A stretch of DNA of 64,000 nt from Catellatospora vulcania (GCF_009720385.1 NZ_WARX01000020.1:1-64000), one strand, 5' to 3'. Positions 14,950-23,978 are shown, counted from the first letter of the stretch. Notes: generated by a model from the sequence alone, not told the origin. Numbers and translations: made by a program.

Positions 14950-15270
14950 ATGACGGACGTGAAGGTCCGGGCCGCCGGCGGCACCCGCTGCGGCAGCTGC
15001 GCCGAGGCGCTGTGCCTGACCGCCCAGGTGCCGCTGCCCCGCTCCAGCCGCACCCGCACCGTCGGGCTGTGCCCGCAGTGCGACGCCGGCCGCCCCGAGA
15101 CCCAGGGCCTGCTGGCCTACTTCGCCGAGCACCCGCAGGTGCGCCCCGAGGACCTGCACCGGGTGTCCGAGCTGGTGGGACGGTGGCTGGAGGCGCTCAC
15201 CGAGCGCGCCGAGCGGGACAGCTCACTGGCCGCCGACGTGGAGGCGTGGTGGGCCGGCCGGGCGGGCTGA
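14950..15270 (+). CDS. Small zinc-ribbon-like protein (DUF6300-like)
   Basis: 106 residues from ATG 14950; the ribosome-binding site is weak (AGAGGCG). Two CxxC pairs, RCGSCAEALCL near residue 12-20 and GLCPQCDAG near 42, probably bind one zinc ion. The remainder is helical and ends VEAWWAGRAG. Conserved, uncharacterised actinobacterial family; family name from memory. It stands alone between the kinase and the acetyltransferase, with about 130 bp of unremarkable spacer before it. Confidence 0.6.
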   Translation: MTDVKVRAAGGTRCGSCAEALCLTAQVPLPRSSRTRTVGLCPQCDAGRPETQGLLAYFAEHPQVRPEDLHRVSELVGRWLEALTERAERDSSLAADVEAWWAGRAG

Positions 15271-15327
15271 GCCGCCACACCGGCGAATACGGTTGCCGTG
15301 GCCGCGGCCGCGGGATAAGAAGCTCCC

Positions 15328-16560
15328 ATGGTGACTTTCCGGACCGGCGTCGAGGATGACTACGACGAGGTCAACCAGCTGGTCCAGCGCGCCTTCCTCG
15401 GCGACCCCGGCGGGCGCGAGTGGGACGAGGAACGGGCCCTGTTCGAGCCCGCCCGGTCCGTGCTGGCCGTGGACGGCGACCAGGTCGTCGGGCACGTCGG
15501 CACGTACACCCGCGAACTGACCGTGCCCGGCGGCGTGCTGCCGGCCGGGTTCGTCACCGTCGTCGCCGTGGCCGGCACGCACCGCCGCCGGGGCCTGGCC
15601 TCGGCGATGCTCACCCGCCAGCTCGGCGACATCCGCGACCGCGGCGAGGCGCTGGCCGTGCTCTGGGCCAGCGAGGGCGGCATCTACGGCCGGTACGGCT
15701 ACGGCATGGCCAGCCGTCGGCTGAAGTTCGACATCGACCGGCGCGAGGCCCGCATCGACGGCTCCCGGTTCGACAAGTCCCGCCTGGACGGGCTGCGCCT
15801 GCAGGCGGGTCCCGCCGCGCGGCATCGCGACGAGATCACCGAGGTCTACGAGGGCGAGCGCCCGATCCGGCCCGGGTTCGCCGGGCGCGACGCCCGCTGG
15901 TGGGACTATCGCCTCGCCGACCAGGCCTGGCACCGCGGCGGAGCGGGCCCGTTGCAGGCGGTCGTCTGCCGCGACGGCGACACCGCTCTCGGCTACGCCC
16001 TCTACCGGCTCCGGTCCAGCTGGGACGACAGCGGCCCGAACGGCGAGGTCGGCGTGATGGAGGCGGTGGCGTCCACGCCCGCGGCTTACCTCACGCTGTG
16101 GGACTTCCTGCTCAACGTCGACCTCACCCGCCGCGTCGGGATGTGGCTCGGCGCCGTCGACGAGCCCTTGCAGTACCTGGCCAACGACCCGCGCCGGCTC
16201 GGCATGGGACTGGGCGACGGCCTGTGGGCCCGCCTGCTCGACGTGCCCGCCGCACTGTCCGGCCGCCGGTACGCCGCCGAGGTCGACGTGGTCCTGGAGG
16301 TCGTCGACGAGCTGCTGCCCAGCAGCGGCGGCGTGTTCCGGCTGCGCGGCGGCCCCGACCACGCCACCTGCGAACCCACCGCCGCCGAGCCCCACCTGCG
16401 CCTGGACACGGCCACCCTGGCCGCTGTGTACCTGGGCGGCAACAGCCTAGGCTCGCTCGCCGCGGCCGGCCGCGTCGACGAACTCCACCCCGGTGCCGTG
16501 GCCACCACCGCCCCGGCCTTCACCTGGACCCGAGCCCCCCACGGCCTGGAGATCTTCTAA
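15328..16560 (+). CDS. Eis-like GNAT family N-acetyltransferase
   Basis: 410 residues. Three-part Eis architecture: N-terminal GNAT domain with acetyl-CoA loop VAVAGTHRRRGLASAML, a second degenerate GNAT region, and a C-terminal sterol-carrier-like domain. The conserved tyrosine segment GIYGRYGYGMA and the C-terminal phenylalanine (ends GLEIF), whose carboxylate acts in catalysis in Mycobacterium Eis, are both retained. Eis enzymes acetylate amines, including several positions on aminoglycosides; the native substrate here is unknown. Confidence 0.85.
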   Translation: MVTFRTGVEDDYDEVNQLVQRAFLGDPGGREWDEERALFEPARSVLAVDGDQVVGHVGTYTRELTVPGGVLPAGFVTVVAVAGTHRRRGLASAMLTRQLGDIRDRGEALAVLWASEGGIYGRYGYGMASRRLKFDIDRREARIDGSRFDKSRLDGLRLQAGPAARHRDEITEVYEGERPIRPGFAGRDARWWDYRLADQAWHRGGAGPLQAVVCRDGDTALGYALYRLRSSWDDSGPNGEVGVMEAVASTPAAYLTLWDFLLNVDLTRRVGMWLGAVDEPLQYLANDPRRLGMGLGDGLWARLLDVPAALSGRRYAAEVDVVLEVVDELLPSSGGVFRLRGGPDHATCEPTAAEPHLRLDTATLAAVYLGGNSLGSLAAAGRVDELHPGAVATTAPAFTWTRAPHGLEIF

Positions 16561-16603
16561 TCGCCCGAGGCTCGGCAAGCGCTCGCCCACGACCCATCCT
16601 TCA

Positions 16604-16668
16604 ATAGACGTTGGCCTATCTGATTGAGTTCGATCTACGAAAACTCGATTAGATAGGCCAACGTCTAT
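16604..16668 (+). terminator. 27-bp-arm inverted repeat after the Eis-like gene
   Basis: Arms at 16604-16630 and 16642-16668 pair over 27 bp with two mismatches around an 11-nt loop. At under 50% GC it is far more AT-rich than its surroundings. Both neighbours are on the plus strand, so it can terminate the acetyltransferase transcript before the ligase gene. The length and composition are also compatible with a mobile or recombination-derived palindrome. Confidence 0.75.
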
Positions 16669-16762
16669 AGCAAACGCGGCGCGGAGCGCCGTCGGGGCGG
16701 GACTTAAGGAGCGGCGGCGGTTTCGGGGGTGGGGTGTCGGGGTGGCCTGCCAGGATGGGGGC

Positions 16763-18286
16763 ATGCTCTTCGCCGGGATCGCCGCGACGTCGGCCGCCGT
16801 GACCGCCACCTCGGGCCGCAAGGCGAAAGTGGAGCTGCTGGCCGCCGCTCTCAAGGAGCTGGCCGCGGGCGGTGACCCGATCGAGATCGCGGCGGGGGCC
16901 GCCTACCTGAGCGGTGAGCTGCGCCAGCGGCAGATCGGGGTGGGCTGGGCGTCGCTGCGGGAACTGCCGCCACCAGCCGACGCGGCCACCCTGGACGTGC
17001 GCGCGGTCGACGCCGCGCTGGAGTCGATGGGCCTGATCAGCGGCCAGGGTTCGCAGGCCCGGCGGCGCGATGCGGTGGGGGCGCTGTTCGGCGCGGCCAC
17101 CGCGGACGAGCAGCAGCTGCTCAGCGGGCTGATCCGTGGCGAGCTGCGGCAGGGCGCGCAGGCGGGCCTGCTGGCGGACGCGGTCGCGTCGGCCGCGACG
17201 GTCCCGGCGGTGGTGGTGCGCCGGGCCCTGCTGCTGTCGGGGGACCTGAAGACGGTGGCGGTGACCGCGTTGACCGTGGGCGAGGCCGGACTGTCCGCAC
17301 TGCGGCTGTCGGTCGGCACCGCGCTCGCGCCGATGCTGGCGCAGTCGGCACCCGATCCGGAGCAGGCGCTGGCCGCGACCGGGGTTCCAGCGGCGGTGGA
17401 CGCGAAGCTGGACGGCATCCGCATCCAGGCGCACCGCGACGGCGATGACGTCGCCGTGTTCAGCCGCAGCCTGGACGACATCACCGCGCGCGTGCCCGAG
17501 ATCGTGGCGGCGGTGCGCGGCCTGCCGGTGCGTTCGGTGGTGCTCGACGGCGAGGCGATCGCGGTCGACGAGCGCGGGCGGCCGCGCCCGTTCCAGGAGA
17601 CGTCGGGCCGGGCCGCGCAGCGGGCGTCGGGGGCGCTGACATCGTACTTCTTCGACCTGTTGCATCTGGACGGCACGGACTGGATCGACGAGCCGGGCAC
17701 CGCGCGGTGGGCCGCGCTGGACGCGATGCTGCCCGCCGCGATGCGCGTGGAGCGGACGCTCGCGCAGACGCCCGAGCAGGCGCGCGAGGCATTCGCCAGA
17801 GCGCTGGCGGCCGGACACGAGGGCGTGGTGGTGAAGGCGGCGCAGGCGGCGTACGAGGTGGGCCGGCGCGGTGCGGGCTGGGTGAAGGTGAAGCCCCGGC
17901 ACACGCTCGACCTGGTGATCCTGGCCGCCGAGTGGGGCAACGGGCGGCGGCGCGGGTGGCTGTCCAACCTGCACCTGGGGGCCCGGGATCCGCAGGGCGG
18001 CTTCGTGATGCTGGGCAAGACGTTCAAGGGCCTGACCGACGCGATGCTGGCCTGGCAGACCGAGCGGCTGCTGCAGCTGGCGGTCGAGCGCGACGACTTC
18101 CAGGTCACGGTGCGGCCCGAGCTGGTCGTCGAGATCGCCTTCGACGGGGTGCAGAGCAGCACGCGCTACCCGGGCGGGGTGACGTTGCGGTTCGCGCGGG
18201 TGCTGGGCTACCGCGAGGACAAGAGCGCCGCCGAGGCCGACACCCTGGACGCGGTGCGGGCGCTCGGCGCATCCGAAGAGGCCTGA
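16763..18286 (+). CDS. ligB: ATP-dependent DNA ligase, LigB type
   Basis: 507 residues, the same length as mycobacterial LigB. ATG 16763 follows GGATGGGG. Order: N-terminal DNA-binding domain, then nucleotidyltransferase with catalytic Lys215 in AAVDAKLDGIRIQ (motif I), GEAIAVDERG (motif III), EGVVVK (motif IV) and WVKVKPR (motif V), then an OB-fold with VVEIAFDGVQ. Seals nicks using ATP, in addition to the essential NAD-dependent LigA expected elsewhere. It stands alone, without Ku or LigD nearby. Confidence 0.92.
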   Translation: MLFAGIAATSAAVTATSGRKAKVELLAAALKELAAGGDPIEIAAGAAYLSGELRQRQIGVGWASLRELPPPADAATLDVRAVDAALESMGLISGQGSQARRRDAVGALFGAATADEQQLLSGLIRGELRQGAQAGLLADAVASAATVPAVVVRRALLLSGDLKTVAVTALTVGEAGLSALRLSVGTALAPMLAQSAPDPEQALAATGVPAAVDAKLDGIRIQAHRDGDDVAVFSRSLDDITARVPEIVAAVRGLPVRSVVLDGEAIAVDERGRPRPFQETSGRAAQRASGALTSYFFDLLHLDGTDWIDEPGTARWAALDAMLPAAMRVERTLAQTPEQAREAFARALAAGHEGVVVKAAQAAYEVGRRGAGWVKVKPRHTLDLVILAAEWGNGRRRGWLSNLHLGARDPQGGFVMLGKTFKGLTDAMLAWQTERLLQLAVERDDFQVTVRPELVVEIAFDGVQSSTRYPGGVTLRFARVLGYREDKSAAEADTLDAVRALGASEEA

Positions 18287-18296
18287 CAGACGGCAC

Positions 18297-18330
18297 GAGG
18301 GCCGTGCCGGAGGCCCCCGGCACAGCCCTC
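18297..18330. terminator. Bidirectional hairpin between ligB and pspC
   Basis: GAGGGC-C-GTGCCGG (18297-18310) pairs with CCGGCAC-A-GCCCTC (18317-18330), with one internal mismatch. It starts 11 bp after the ligase stop and ends 30 bp before the PspC stop, at a convergent junction. Confidence 0.75.
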
Positions 18331-18359
18331 GACGGTCACGCGACGCGGACGCCGCGCGC

Positions 18360-18551
18360 TCACTCCTCGGGGACGATCACCCACATCGCGATGTAGACGA
18401 TGAACTGGGGTCCCGGCAGCAGACACGACAGCAGGAACAGCAGTCGGACCAGCCAGGCCGGCATGTTGAAGCGCTGCGCCAGGCCGGCGCAGACACCCGC
18501 GATCCAGCGTCCGTGACGCGGCCGGTACAGCCGCCGAGCCGATGAGGCCAT
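18360..18551 (-). CDS. PspC-domain small membrane protein
   Basis: 63 residues from ATG 18551, with GGGGAG nine bases before. The entire protein is a PspC domain: basic start, RWIAGVCAGLAQRFNMPAWLVRLLFLLS, then a second hydrophobic segment GPQFIVYIAMWVIVPEE. Known: PspC domains act in envelope-stress responses or as the sensor part of larger kinases. Here it is a stand-alone stub with no psp partner nearby. Confidence 0.85.
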   Translation of the reverse strand: MASSARRLYRPRHGRWIAGVCAGLAQRFNMPAWLVRLLFLLSCLLPGPQFIVYIAMWVIVPEE

Positions 18552-18703
18552 CTTGGTCAACTCCCCGAAGAGCGGTGCGGCGTGTTCGCCGCGGCTGTCT
18601 TCGACGGTAGAGGGCGGGGTCACCCCCGCCCTCGGTCCCCAGATGGATAAACGCTGGTCGTCGCCCCGTACGGGCGTCCCCTATGGCGCGGTTGTGCTAG
18701 GAC

Positions 18704-19648
18704 TCACTTCATCTGGCCGGCGGTGAGGCCGGACTGCACCTGGCGCTGGAAGACCGCGTACACCACCAGGACCGGCAGCATGGCCAGGGTGAGGCCGGCG
18801 AACAGCCGCGAGTAGTCGCCGCGGTAGCCCTCGCTGATGGCGAGGTTGGCCAGGCCCTGGGCGAGCACCTGCTTCTCGTCCGAGGTGATCAGGACGACGG
18901 GCAGCAGGTACTGGTTCCAGTGGCCGAGGAAGTTGAAGATGCCGACGCTGATCAGGCCGGGTTTGGCCATCGGCAGCATGACCCTGAAGAAGGTCCGGAA
19001 GGGCCCGCAGCCGTCGATGTAGGCGGCCTCGGCGACCGCGTCGGGCAGGGTGCGGAAGAACGCGGTGAGGAAGAAGACCGTGAACGGCAGCGAGTACGCC
19101 GTGTAGATCAGCATCAGGCCGGGCAGGGTGTCGCGCAGCCCCACTCCGCCGACGATCTTGAACAGCGGCACGAAGGCCAGCACGACCGGGAACATCATGC
19201 CGCCGACGAACACGAAGTAGACCAGCCGGCTGCCGAAGAACTTATAGCGGGCCAGGGCGTAGGCGGCGGTCGCGCCGAGCAGCATGGTCAGCGTCAGCGA
19301 ACCGGCCAGCACGATGCCGGTGTTCACGAAGTACTGCCCGATGTTGCCGTGCGTCCAGGCGCGGGCGAAGTTGTCGAAGCGCAGCGCGCTGGGCAGGCCC
19401 CACGGGTCGCCCAGGATCTCGGCGTCGTCCTTGAACGAGCTGAGCACCACCCACAGCAGCGGCAGCGCGGTCAGCAGGCCCCACACCACCAGGAAGGCGT
19501 GCGAGAACACGTTGAGCGTGCCGTCGAAGACCTTCCGGCCCCGGCCGGCCTCCCCGGCGGCGGGCTTGACCGGGCGGTCCGCCGGCGCGTTCTGCGGGCT
19601 GCGCGCGGCGACGGTCGCGGGCGCGGCGTCCATGGTCTGCTCACTCAT
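18704..19648 (-). CDS. Second NgcG-like sugar ABC permease
   Basis: 314 residues from ATG 19648, six bases after GGAG. It has a longer cytoplasmic N-terminus than the first NgcG, rich in Ala/Pro/Arg (about 45 residues), before six hydrophobic segments. EAA loop: AVAEAAYIDGCGPFRTFFRVMLPMAKPG. The C-terminus VQSGLTAGQMK is nearly that of the first copy. Last gene of a second E-F-G set. Confidence 0.85.
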   Translation of the reverse strand: MSEQTMDAAPATVAARSPQNAPADRPVKPAAGEAGRGRKVFDGTLNVFSHAFLVVWGLLTALPLLWVVLSSFKDDAEILGDPWGLPSALRFDNFARAWTHGNIGQYFVNTGIVLAGSLTLTMLLGATAAYALARYKFFGSRLVYFVFVGGMMFPVVLAFVPLFKIVGGVGLRDTLPGLMLIYTAYSLPFTVFFLTAFFRTLPDAVAEAAYIDGCGPFRTFFRVMLPMAKPGLISVGIFNFLGHWNQYLLPVVLITSDEKQVLAQGLANLAISEGYRGDYSRLFAGLTLAMLPVLVVYAVFQRQVQSGLTAGQMK

Positions 19649-19706
19649 GCCGTCTCCTCGCTTCGCTCGTCGCCTGCATGAGTGCCTGCGCACATGATTC
19701 GCTCGC

Positions 19707-20618
19707 TCATGAAAGCTCGATCCTCTCGCGGCGGGTCAGGCGCAGGGACAGCACCGTGACGCTGAGGGTCACGAAGAACATCACGACCCCGATGGCCGAC
19801 GCGTAGCCCCACTTGTAGTCGCCGAACGCCTCGGTGTAGAGCCGCAGGCCGACCACGTCGGTGGAGAAGTTCGGGCCGCCGCGGGTCATCACGTGGATCA
19901 GCGCGAAGCCGTCCAGCGCCAGGATGGCCAGGTACACCCAGGCGACCTGGATGGTGTCCCAGAGCAGCGGCACGGTGATGCGCACCAGGGTGGTCAGTCG
20001 GCTCGCCCCGTCCAGGGCGGCGGCCTCGTAGATGTCGCGCGGCACAGACTGCATGGCCGCGCCGAACAGCACCACGTAGAAGCCGACGTTGGCCCAGACC
20101 ATGACCGCCAGCACGGCCCAGAAGGCGTACGCGGGGTCGCCGAGCCAGACCTTGGCCAGCCCGTCCAGCCCGAGCGCCCGCAGCGCCGAGTTGAGCAGGC
20201 CGCTGCGCGGGTTGTAGACCTCGGCCCAGAGCACGCCGACGATCGACACCGACAGCATCTGCGGCGCGAAGTAAATGACCTTGTAGAGCGCGGAGCCGCG
20301 CACGCCGGTGACCGTGCTGCGCCCACCCCGGCCGCCCACGTTGAGCATGGTGGCCAGGAACAGGCCGAGCGCGATGGTCAGCAGCGGCAGCAGGACCAGC
20401 AGCCACAGGTTGTTGAGCAGGGCGTTCCAGACGTACTCGTCGCCCATCATGCGCTTGAAGTTGTCGAACCCGACGAACTCGTACGCCGGCGACAGCCCCT
20501 GCCAGTTCGTCATCGCGATCAGGAACGACTGGGCGTACGGGGACACCACGAAGTAGCCGTACAGCGCCAACGGTGGCAGTAGGAACGCCAACAGCAGCGG
20601 ATACTTCCCGTGTCTCAC
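19707..20618 (-). CDS. Second NgcF-like sugar ABC permease
   Basis: 303 residues from GTG 20618. It begins MRHGKYPLLLAFLLPPLALYG, the same signature as the first NgcF, and has the EAA loop DIYEAAALDGASRLTTLVRITVPLL. It lies between the binding protein (80 bp upstream) and the second permease (58 bp downstream). Likely imports GlcNAc or a chitin oligomer with specificity different from the first set. Confidence 0.85.
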   Translation of the reverse strand: MRHGKYPLLLAFLLPPLALYGYFVVSPYAQSFLIAMTNWQGLSPAYEFVGFDNFKRMMGDEYVWNALLNNLWLLVLLPLLTIALGLFLATMLNVGGRGGRSTVTGVRGSALYKVIYFAPQMLSVSIVGVLWAEVYNPRSGLLNSALRALGLDGLAKVWLGDPAYAFWAVLAVMVWANVGFYVVLFGAAMQSVPRDIYEAAALDGASRLTTLVRITVPLLWDTIQVAWVYLAILALDGFALIHVMTRGGPNFSTDVVGLRLYTEAFGDYKWGYASAIGVVMFFVTLSVTVLSLRLTRRERIELS

Positions 20619-20698
20619 GTCTTGCCCTCCCCATCGAGTGCGGTACGGCGTCCGCCGGGCCCAGGTACGGGCCCGGCGGACGCCGCGGATTCAGCGCG

Positions 20699-22129
20699 TC
20701 ACGCGTTGCGCTTGTACTTCTTGAAGGTGGTGTCGGCGGCGATCAGGTCGGCGCCCTTCTGGCAGGCCGCGAGGAACTCTGCGGGCGTGGTGCGCCCGGA
20801 GAAGAACTCGCCGCACGCCGCGTCCACCAGCTCGCGCTCCAGCTTGCGGTAGTACACGTTGTAGACCCAGTTGAAGCCGTTGCTGCCCGAGTCGGCCAGC
20901 GCCTTGACGGCGCTGGTCAGACCGAACGGCAGGGTGATCCCGTCGGCCGCGCCGGACACCACGGACAGGCTGGAGACCTTGCCGGTGAAGTCCTTCGCGC
21001 CCTTCATGGACAGCATGTGCCGCATGAGCTCCATGCCGCCGCGCTCGTTCTTGGCCTTGGCGGGCACCACGAACGGCTCGCCGGCGGTGCCGCGGATGGC
21101 CGTGAACGGCAGCTTGTCGCCCGAGCCGAGGCTCGGCGTCGGGGCGACGGCCATGTTGAAGCCCTCGGGGGTGACCGCCTTCTGCTCGTTCTCCAGCCAG
21201 GAACCGCAGGAGATGAACGCGGCGTTGCCCTTGCACCACTCGGTCTGCGACTGCTTGTGGTCCAGGCCGGGCGAGCCCTCGAGGATGTACTTGTCCTTGA
21301 CGATCTGGTACCAGGCGTCGGCCGCGGCCTTCATCGCGTCGGAGGTCCACGCGCCCGGCTCCAGGTTGTCGATCGCCAGCGCGACCTGCGGCCCGCCGAA
21401 CTTGATCGCCGTGGAGATCACCGGCCAGGACATGTACCGCGGGTGCTTGCCCTGGTAGGTCCAGGGCGCGAGGCCCGTCGCCTTCATCTTCTTGCACAGC
21501 GCGATGTGGTCGTCCCAGGTCTTCGGGTACTCCCAGCCCTTCGCGGTGAAGAGCTTGGTGGAGTACCAGATGCCGTAGACGGTGTACGCGTAGTTCAGGA
21601 TGTACGTCTTGCCGTCGAAGCTGCCGCTCTCGACCGTGCCGGGCAGCAGGGTCTCCCGCACGGTCTTGCCGGGCACGTCCAGGCTCGGCGCGTCCAGCAG
21701 CGGGCTGAGCTCGGCGAGCGCGCCCTGGGCGACCAGGCCGCCCTGGTCGATCTGGCCGGCGCCGGAGTTGTTCACGAAGTCCGGCGGGGTGCCGTCGACG
21801 AAGCGCGGCTGCAGCTCCTTGTTGATCTCCACCACGGCCGAGTGCTTGACCTCGGCCTTGGGGTAGGTCTCCTTGTACATCGCCTCGTGGGCCTTGGCGT
21901 AGTCCTCGCCGAAGCCGCCATTGAAGATGACGACGTCGAGCGGGGCGTCTTCCTTCACACCCAGGGGGTTCTTGTCGCTCTTGGTGCCCTCGTATTTGCC
22001 GGACGTGTCGCCGGATGTGTCGTCGCCGAGCGCGCAGCTGCTGAGCAGCCCCGCGGCCGGACCGGCGAGAATGCCCGCCGCGGCGGCACGCCGCAGCACC
22101 GTTCGCCGGTTCAGGTCGGACTGAGCCAT
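20699..22129 (-). CDS. Second NgcE-like sugar-binding lipoprotein
   Basis: 476 residues from ATG 22129 with AAGGAG five bases before; a longer frame exists but lacks a signal-peptide start. Twin-arginine lipoprotein signal NRRTVLRRAAAAGILAG with LLSSC lipobox. The mature protein begins with a Ser/Thr/Gly/Asp-rich linker, then NPLGVKEDAPLDVVIFNGGFG as in the first NgcE. Unlike the first locus, this one has no adjacent regulator or kinase, and its control region shares the RpiR-like palindrome at 22321. Confidence 0.87.
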   Translation of the reverse strand: MAQSDLNRRTVLRRAAAAGILAGPAAGLLSSCALGDDTSGDTSGKYEGTKSDKNPLGVKEDAPLDVVIFNGGFGEDYAKAHEAMYKETYPKAEVKHSAVVEINKELQPRFVDGTPPDFVNNSGAGQIDQGGLVAQGALAELSPLLDAPSLDVPGKTVRETLLPGTVESGSFDGKTYILNYAYTVYGIWYSTKLFTAKGWEYPKTWDDHIALCKKMKATGLAPWTYQGKHPRYMSWPVISTAIKFGGPQVALAIDNLEPGAWTSDAMKAAADAWYQIVKDKYILEGSPGLDHKQSQTEWCKGNAAFISCGSWLENEQKAVTPEGFNMAVAPTPSLGSGDKLPFTAIRGTAGEPFVVPAKAKNERGGMELMRHMLSMKGAKDFTGKVSSLSVVSGAADGITLPFGLTSAVKALADSGSNGFNWVYNVYYRKLERELVDAACGEFFSGRTTPAEFLAACQKGADLIAADTTFKKYKRNA

Positions 22130-22242
22130 CACCACTCCTTGCCAGAGACGGTCTGGTATTTCCCTACAAGTTTCGGCCGTGTTCTGAAGGATTCTTACGG
22201 CCGCCGTCACCAGTAGGCAAGGTGTCGCCGCAGAAACGTTAC

Positions 22243-22336
22243 GTAGAGCTTCTACAGAACCCCCATAATTCGCCCCCAGGCGTTCATGACCCGTTGATCA
22301 GCCGTTCATCTACCCCGCGCGGTGAAAGTTTTCACC
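22243..22336. promoter_or_regulatory. Control region of the second ngc set with a perfect RpiR-like palindrome
   Basis: GGTGAAAGTTTTCACC (22321-22336) is a palindrome with 7-bp arms and a GT centre. It matches the 13675 motif at 11 of 16 positions, with the differences falling symmetrically. A second, shorter palindrome GTAGAGCTTCTAC is at 22243-22255. Both lie 114-207 bp upstream of the ngcE2 start on the minus strand. I see no strong -35/-10 pair. Confidence 0.5.
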
Positions 22337-22427
22337 ACTCCCCCCGCCCGGACATGACGAAAGCTCCGACCGTCTCGCCGGAGCGGCACGATCGGAGCCG
22401 CGGGGGCCGATCCTCTCACAAACACGA

Positions 22428-22465
22428 AACCCCGTCCACGCAGCTCAGGCCGCATGGACGGGGTT
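22428..22465 (-). terminator. Terminator after mmsA
   Basis: AACCCCGTCCA (22428-22438) pairs perfectly with TGGACGGGGTT (22455-22465), with an extra flanking CGA/TCG pairing. It begins just after the mmsA stop (minus strand), is followed on that strand by TTTCGTGTTTG, and separates mmsA from the downstream ngc set. Confidence 0.8.
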
Positions 22466-22475
22466 CGGTCGACGA

Positions 22476-23978
22476 TCAGTGCTGGGTCGGGAACCCCAGG
22501 TTGATCCCGCCGTGGCGCGGGTCCAACCACCGGCTGGTGACCACCTTGCCCCGGGTGAAGAAGTGCACACCCTCCGCGCCGTGCGCGTGGGTGTCGCCGA
22601 ACAGCGACGCCTTCCAGCCCCCGAAGGAGTAGTACGCCATCGGCACCGGGATCGGCACGTTCACGCCGATCATGCCGACCTCCACCTCGTGCTGGAAGCG
22701 CCGGGCGGCCCCGCCGTCGTTGGTGAAGATCGCCGTGCCGTTGCCGTACGGGTTGCCGTTGACCAGCGCCAGCGCCTCGTCGTACGTGCCGACCCGGACC
22801 ACGCTCAGCACCGGCCCGAAGATCTCGTCCGTGTAGATCGACATCTGCGGCGTGACCTGGTCGAACAGCGTCGGCCCGAGGAAGAACCCGGAGCCGTCGG
22901 CGTCGGGCTGCACGCTGCGGCCGTCCACGACCACCTTCGCGCCGGCCCGCTCACCCGCGTCGACGTACGAGGCGACCTTGTCCCGGTGCACCCTGGTGAC
23001 CAGCGGGCCCATGTCGCAGCCGCGGCGGCCGTCACCGGTGCGGATGCCCGCCACCCGCTGCGCGATCTTGCCGACCAGCTCGTCGCCGACCGGGTCGACC
23101 GCGACGACGACCGAGATCGCCATGCAGCGCTCGCCGGCCGAGCCGAAGCCCGCGTTGACCGCCGCGTCGGCGGCCAGATCGAGGTCGGCGTCGGGCAGCA
23201 CCACCATGTGGTTCTTCGCCCCGCCCAGCGCCTGCACCCGCTTGCCGTGCGCGGTGCCCGTCTCGTACACGTACCGCGCGATCGGCGTCGAGCCGACGAA
23301 CGACACCGCCTTCACCTGCGGGTGCGTCAGCAGCGCGTCCACGGCCTCCTTGTCGCCGTGCACCACGTTGAACACGCCGTCGGGCAGCCCCGCCTCGGCG
23401 AACCACGACGCCAGCAGCACCGACGCGCTCGGGTCCTTCTCACTCGGCTTGAGCACCACCGCGTTGCCGCACGCGATCGCGATCGGCGCGAACCACAGCG
23501 GCACCATCGCCGGGAAGTTGAACGGCGTGATCACCGCGACCACGCCCAGCGGCTGGCGGATCGAGTACGAGTCCACCTCGGTGGACACGTTCTCGCTGAA
23601 GAAGCCGCGCTGGGCCGACGGGATGCCGCAGGCGAACTCGACCACCTCCAGGCCGCGCTGCACCTCCCCCGCCGCGTCCGACAGCACCTTGCCGTGCTCG
23701 GCGGTGATCGCCGCGGCCAGCTCGTCGCGCCGCTCGTGGATCAGCTGGCGGAACGCGAACAGCACCGTGCTGCGCTTGGCCAGTGAGGCGTCGCGCCAGG
23801 CCCGCGCCGCGCGGTCGGCGGCGCCCACCACCGCGCCGACGTCGGCCGCCGACGCGAAGTCCACCAGCGCGGCCACCTGCCCGGACGCCGGGTCGTACAC
23901 CTCGCCCTGCCGGGTCGCGCCGTGCTCCCACGGCTTGCCGTCCACGAAATGGGTGATGTATCCGATGTCGCCGCTCAT
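22476..23978 (-). CDS. mmsA: CoA-acylating methylmalonate-semialdehyde dehydrogenase
   Basis: 500 residues. Aldehyde dehydrogenase fold: VVAVITPFNFPAMVPLWF, cofactor-site FVGSTPIARYVYETG, and catalytic Cys in FGSAGERCMAIS, the MmsA-type signature. Converts (methyl)malonate semialdehyde and CoA to acetyl- or propionyl-CoA with NAD. It follows the aminotransferase by 100 bp, suggesting a shared pathway in which an omega-amino acid is deaminated to the semialdehyde substrate. The ATG is preceded by GAGG. Confidence 0.9.
   Translation of the reverse strand: MSGDIGYITHFVDGKPWEHGATRQGEVYDPASGQVAALVDFASAADVGAVVGAADRAARAWRDASLAKRSTVLFAFRQLIHERRDELAAAITAEHGKVLSDAAGEVQRGLEVVEFACGIPSAQRGFFSENVSTEVDSYSIRQPLGVVAVITPFNFPAMVPLWFAPIAIACGNAVVLKPSEKDPSASVLLASWFAEAGLPDGVFNVVHGDKEAVDALLTHPQVKAVSFVGSTPIARYVYETGTAHGKRVQALGGAKNHMVVLPDADLDLAADAAVNAGFGSAGERCMAISVVVAVDPVGDELVGKIAQRVAGIRTGDGRRGCDMGPLVTRVHRDKVASYVDAGERAGAKVVVDGRSVQPDADGSGFFLGPTLFDQVTPQMSIYTDEIFGPVLSVVRVGTYDEALALVNGNPYGNGTAIFTNDGGAARRFQHEVEVGMIGVNVPIPVPMAYYSFGGWKASLFGDTHAHGAEGVHFFTRGKVVTSRWLDPRHGGINLGFPTQH

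Noticed and set aside
16604..16668. Insertion sequence ends
   Set aside because: No transposase and no target duplication; the arms are only 11 bp apart, so it is a hairpin, not a mobile-element boundary.
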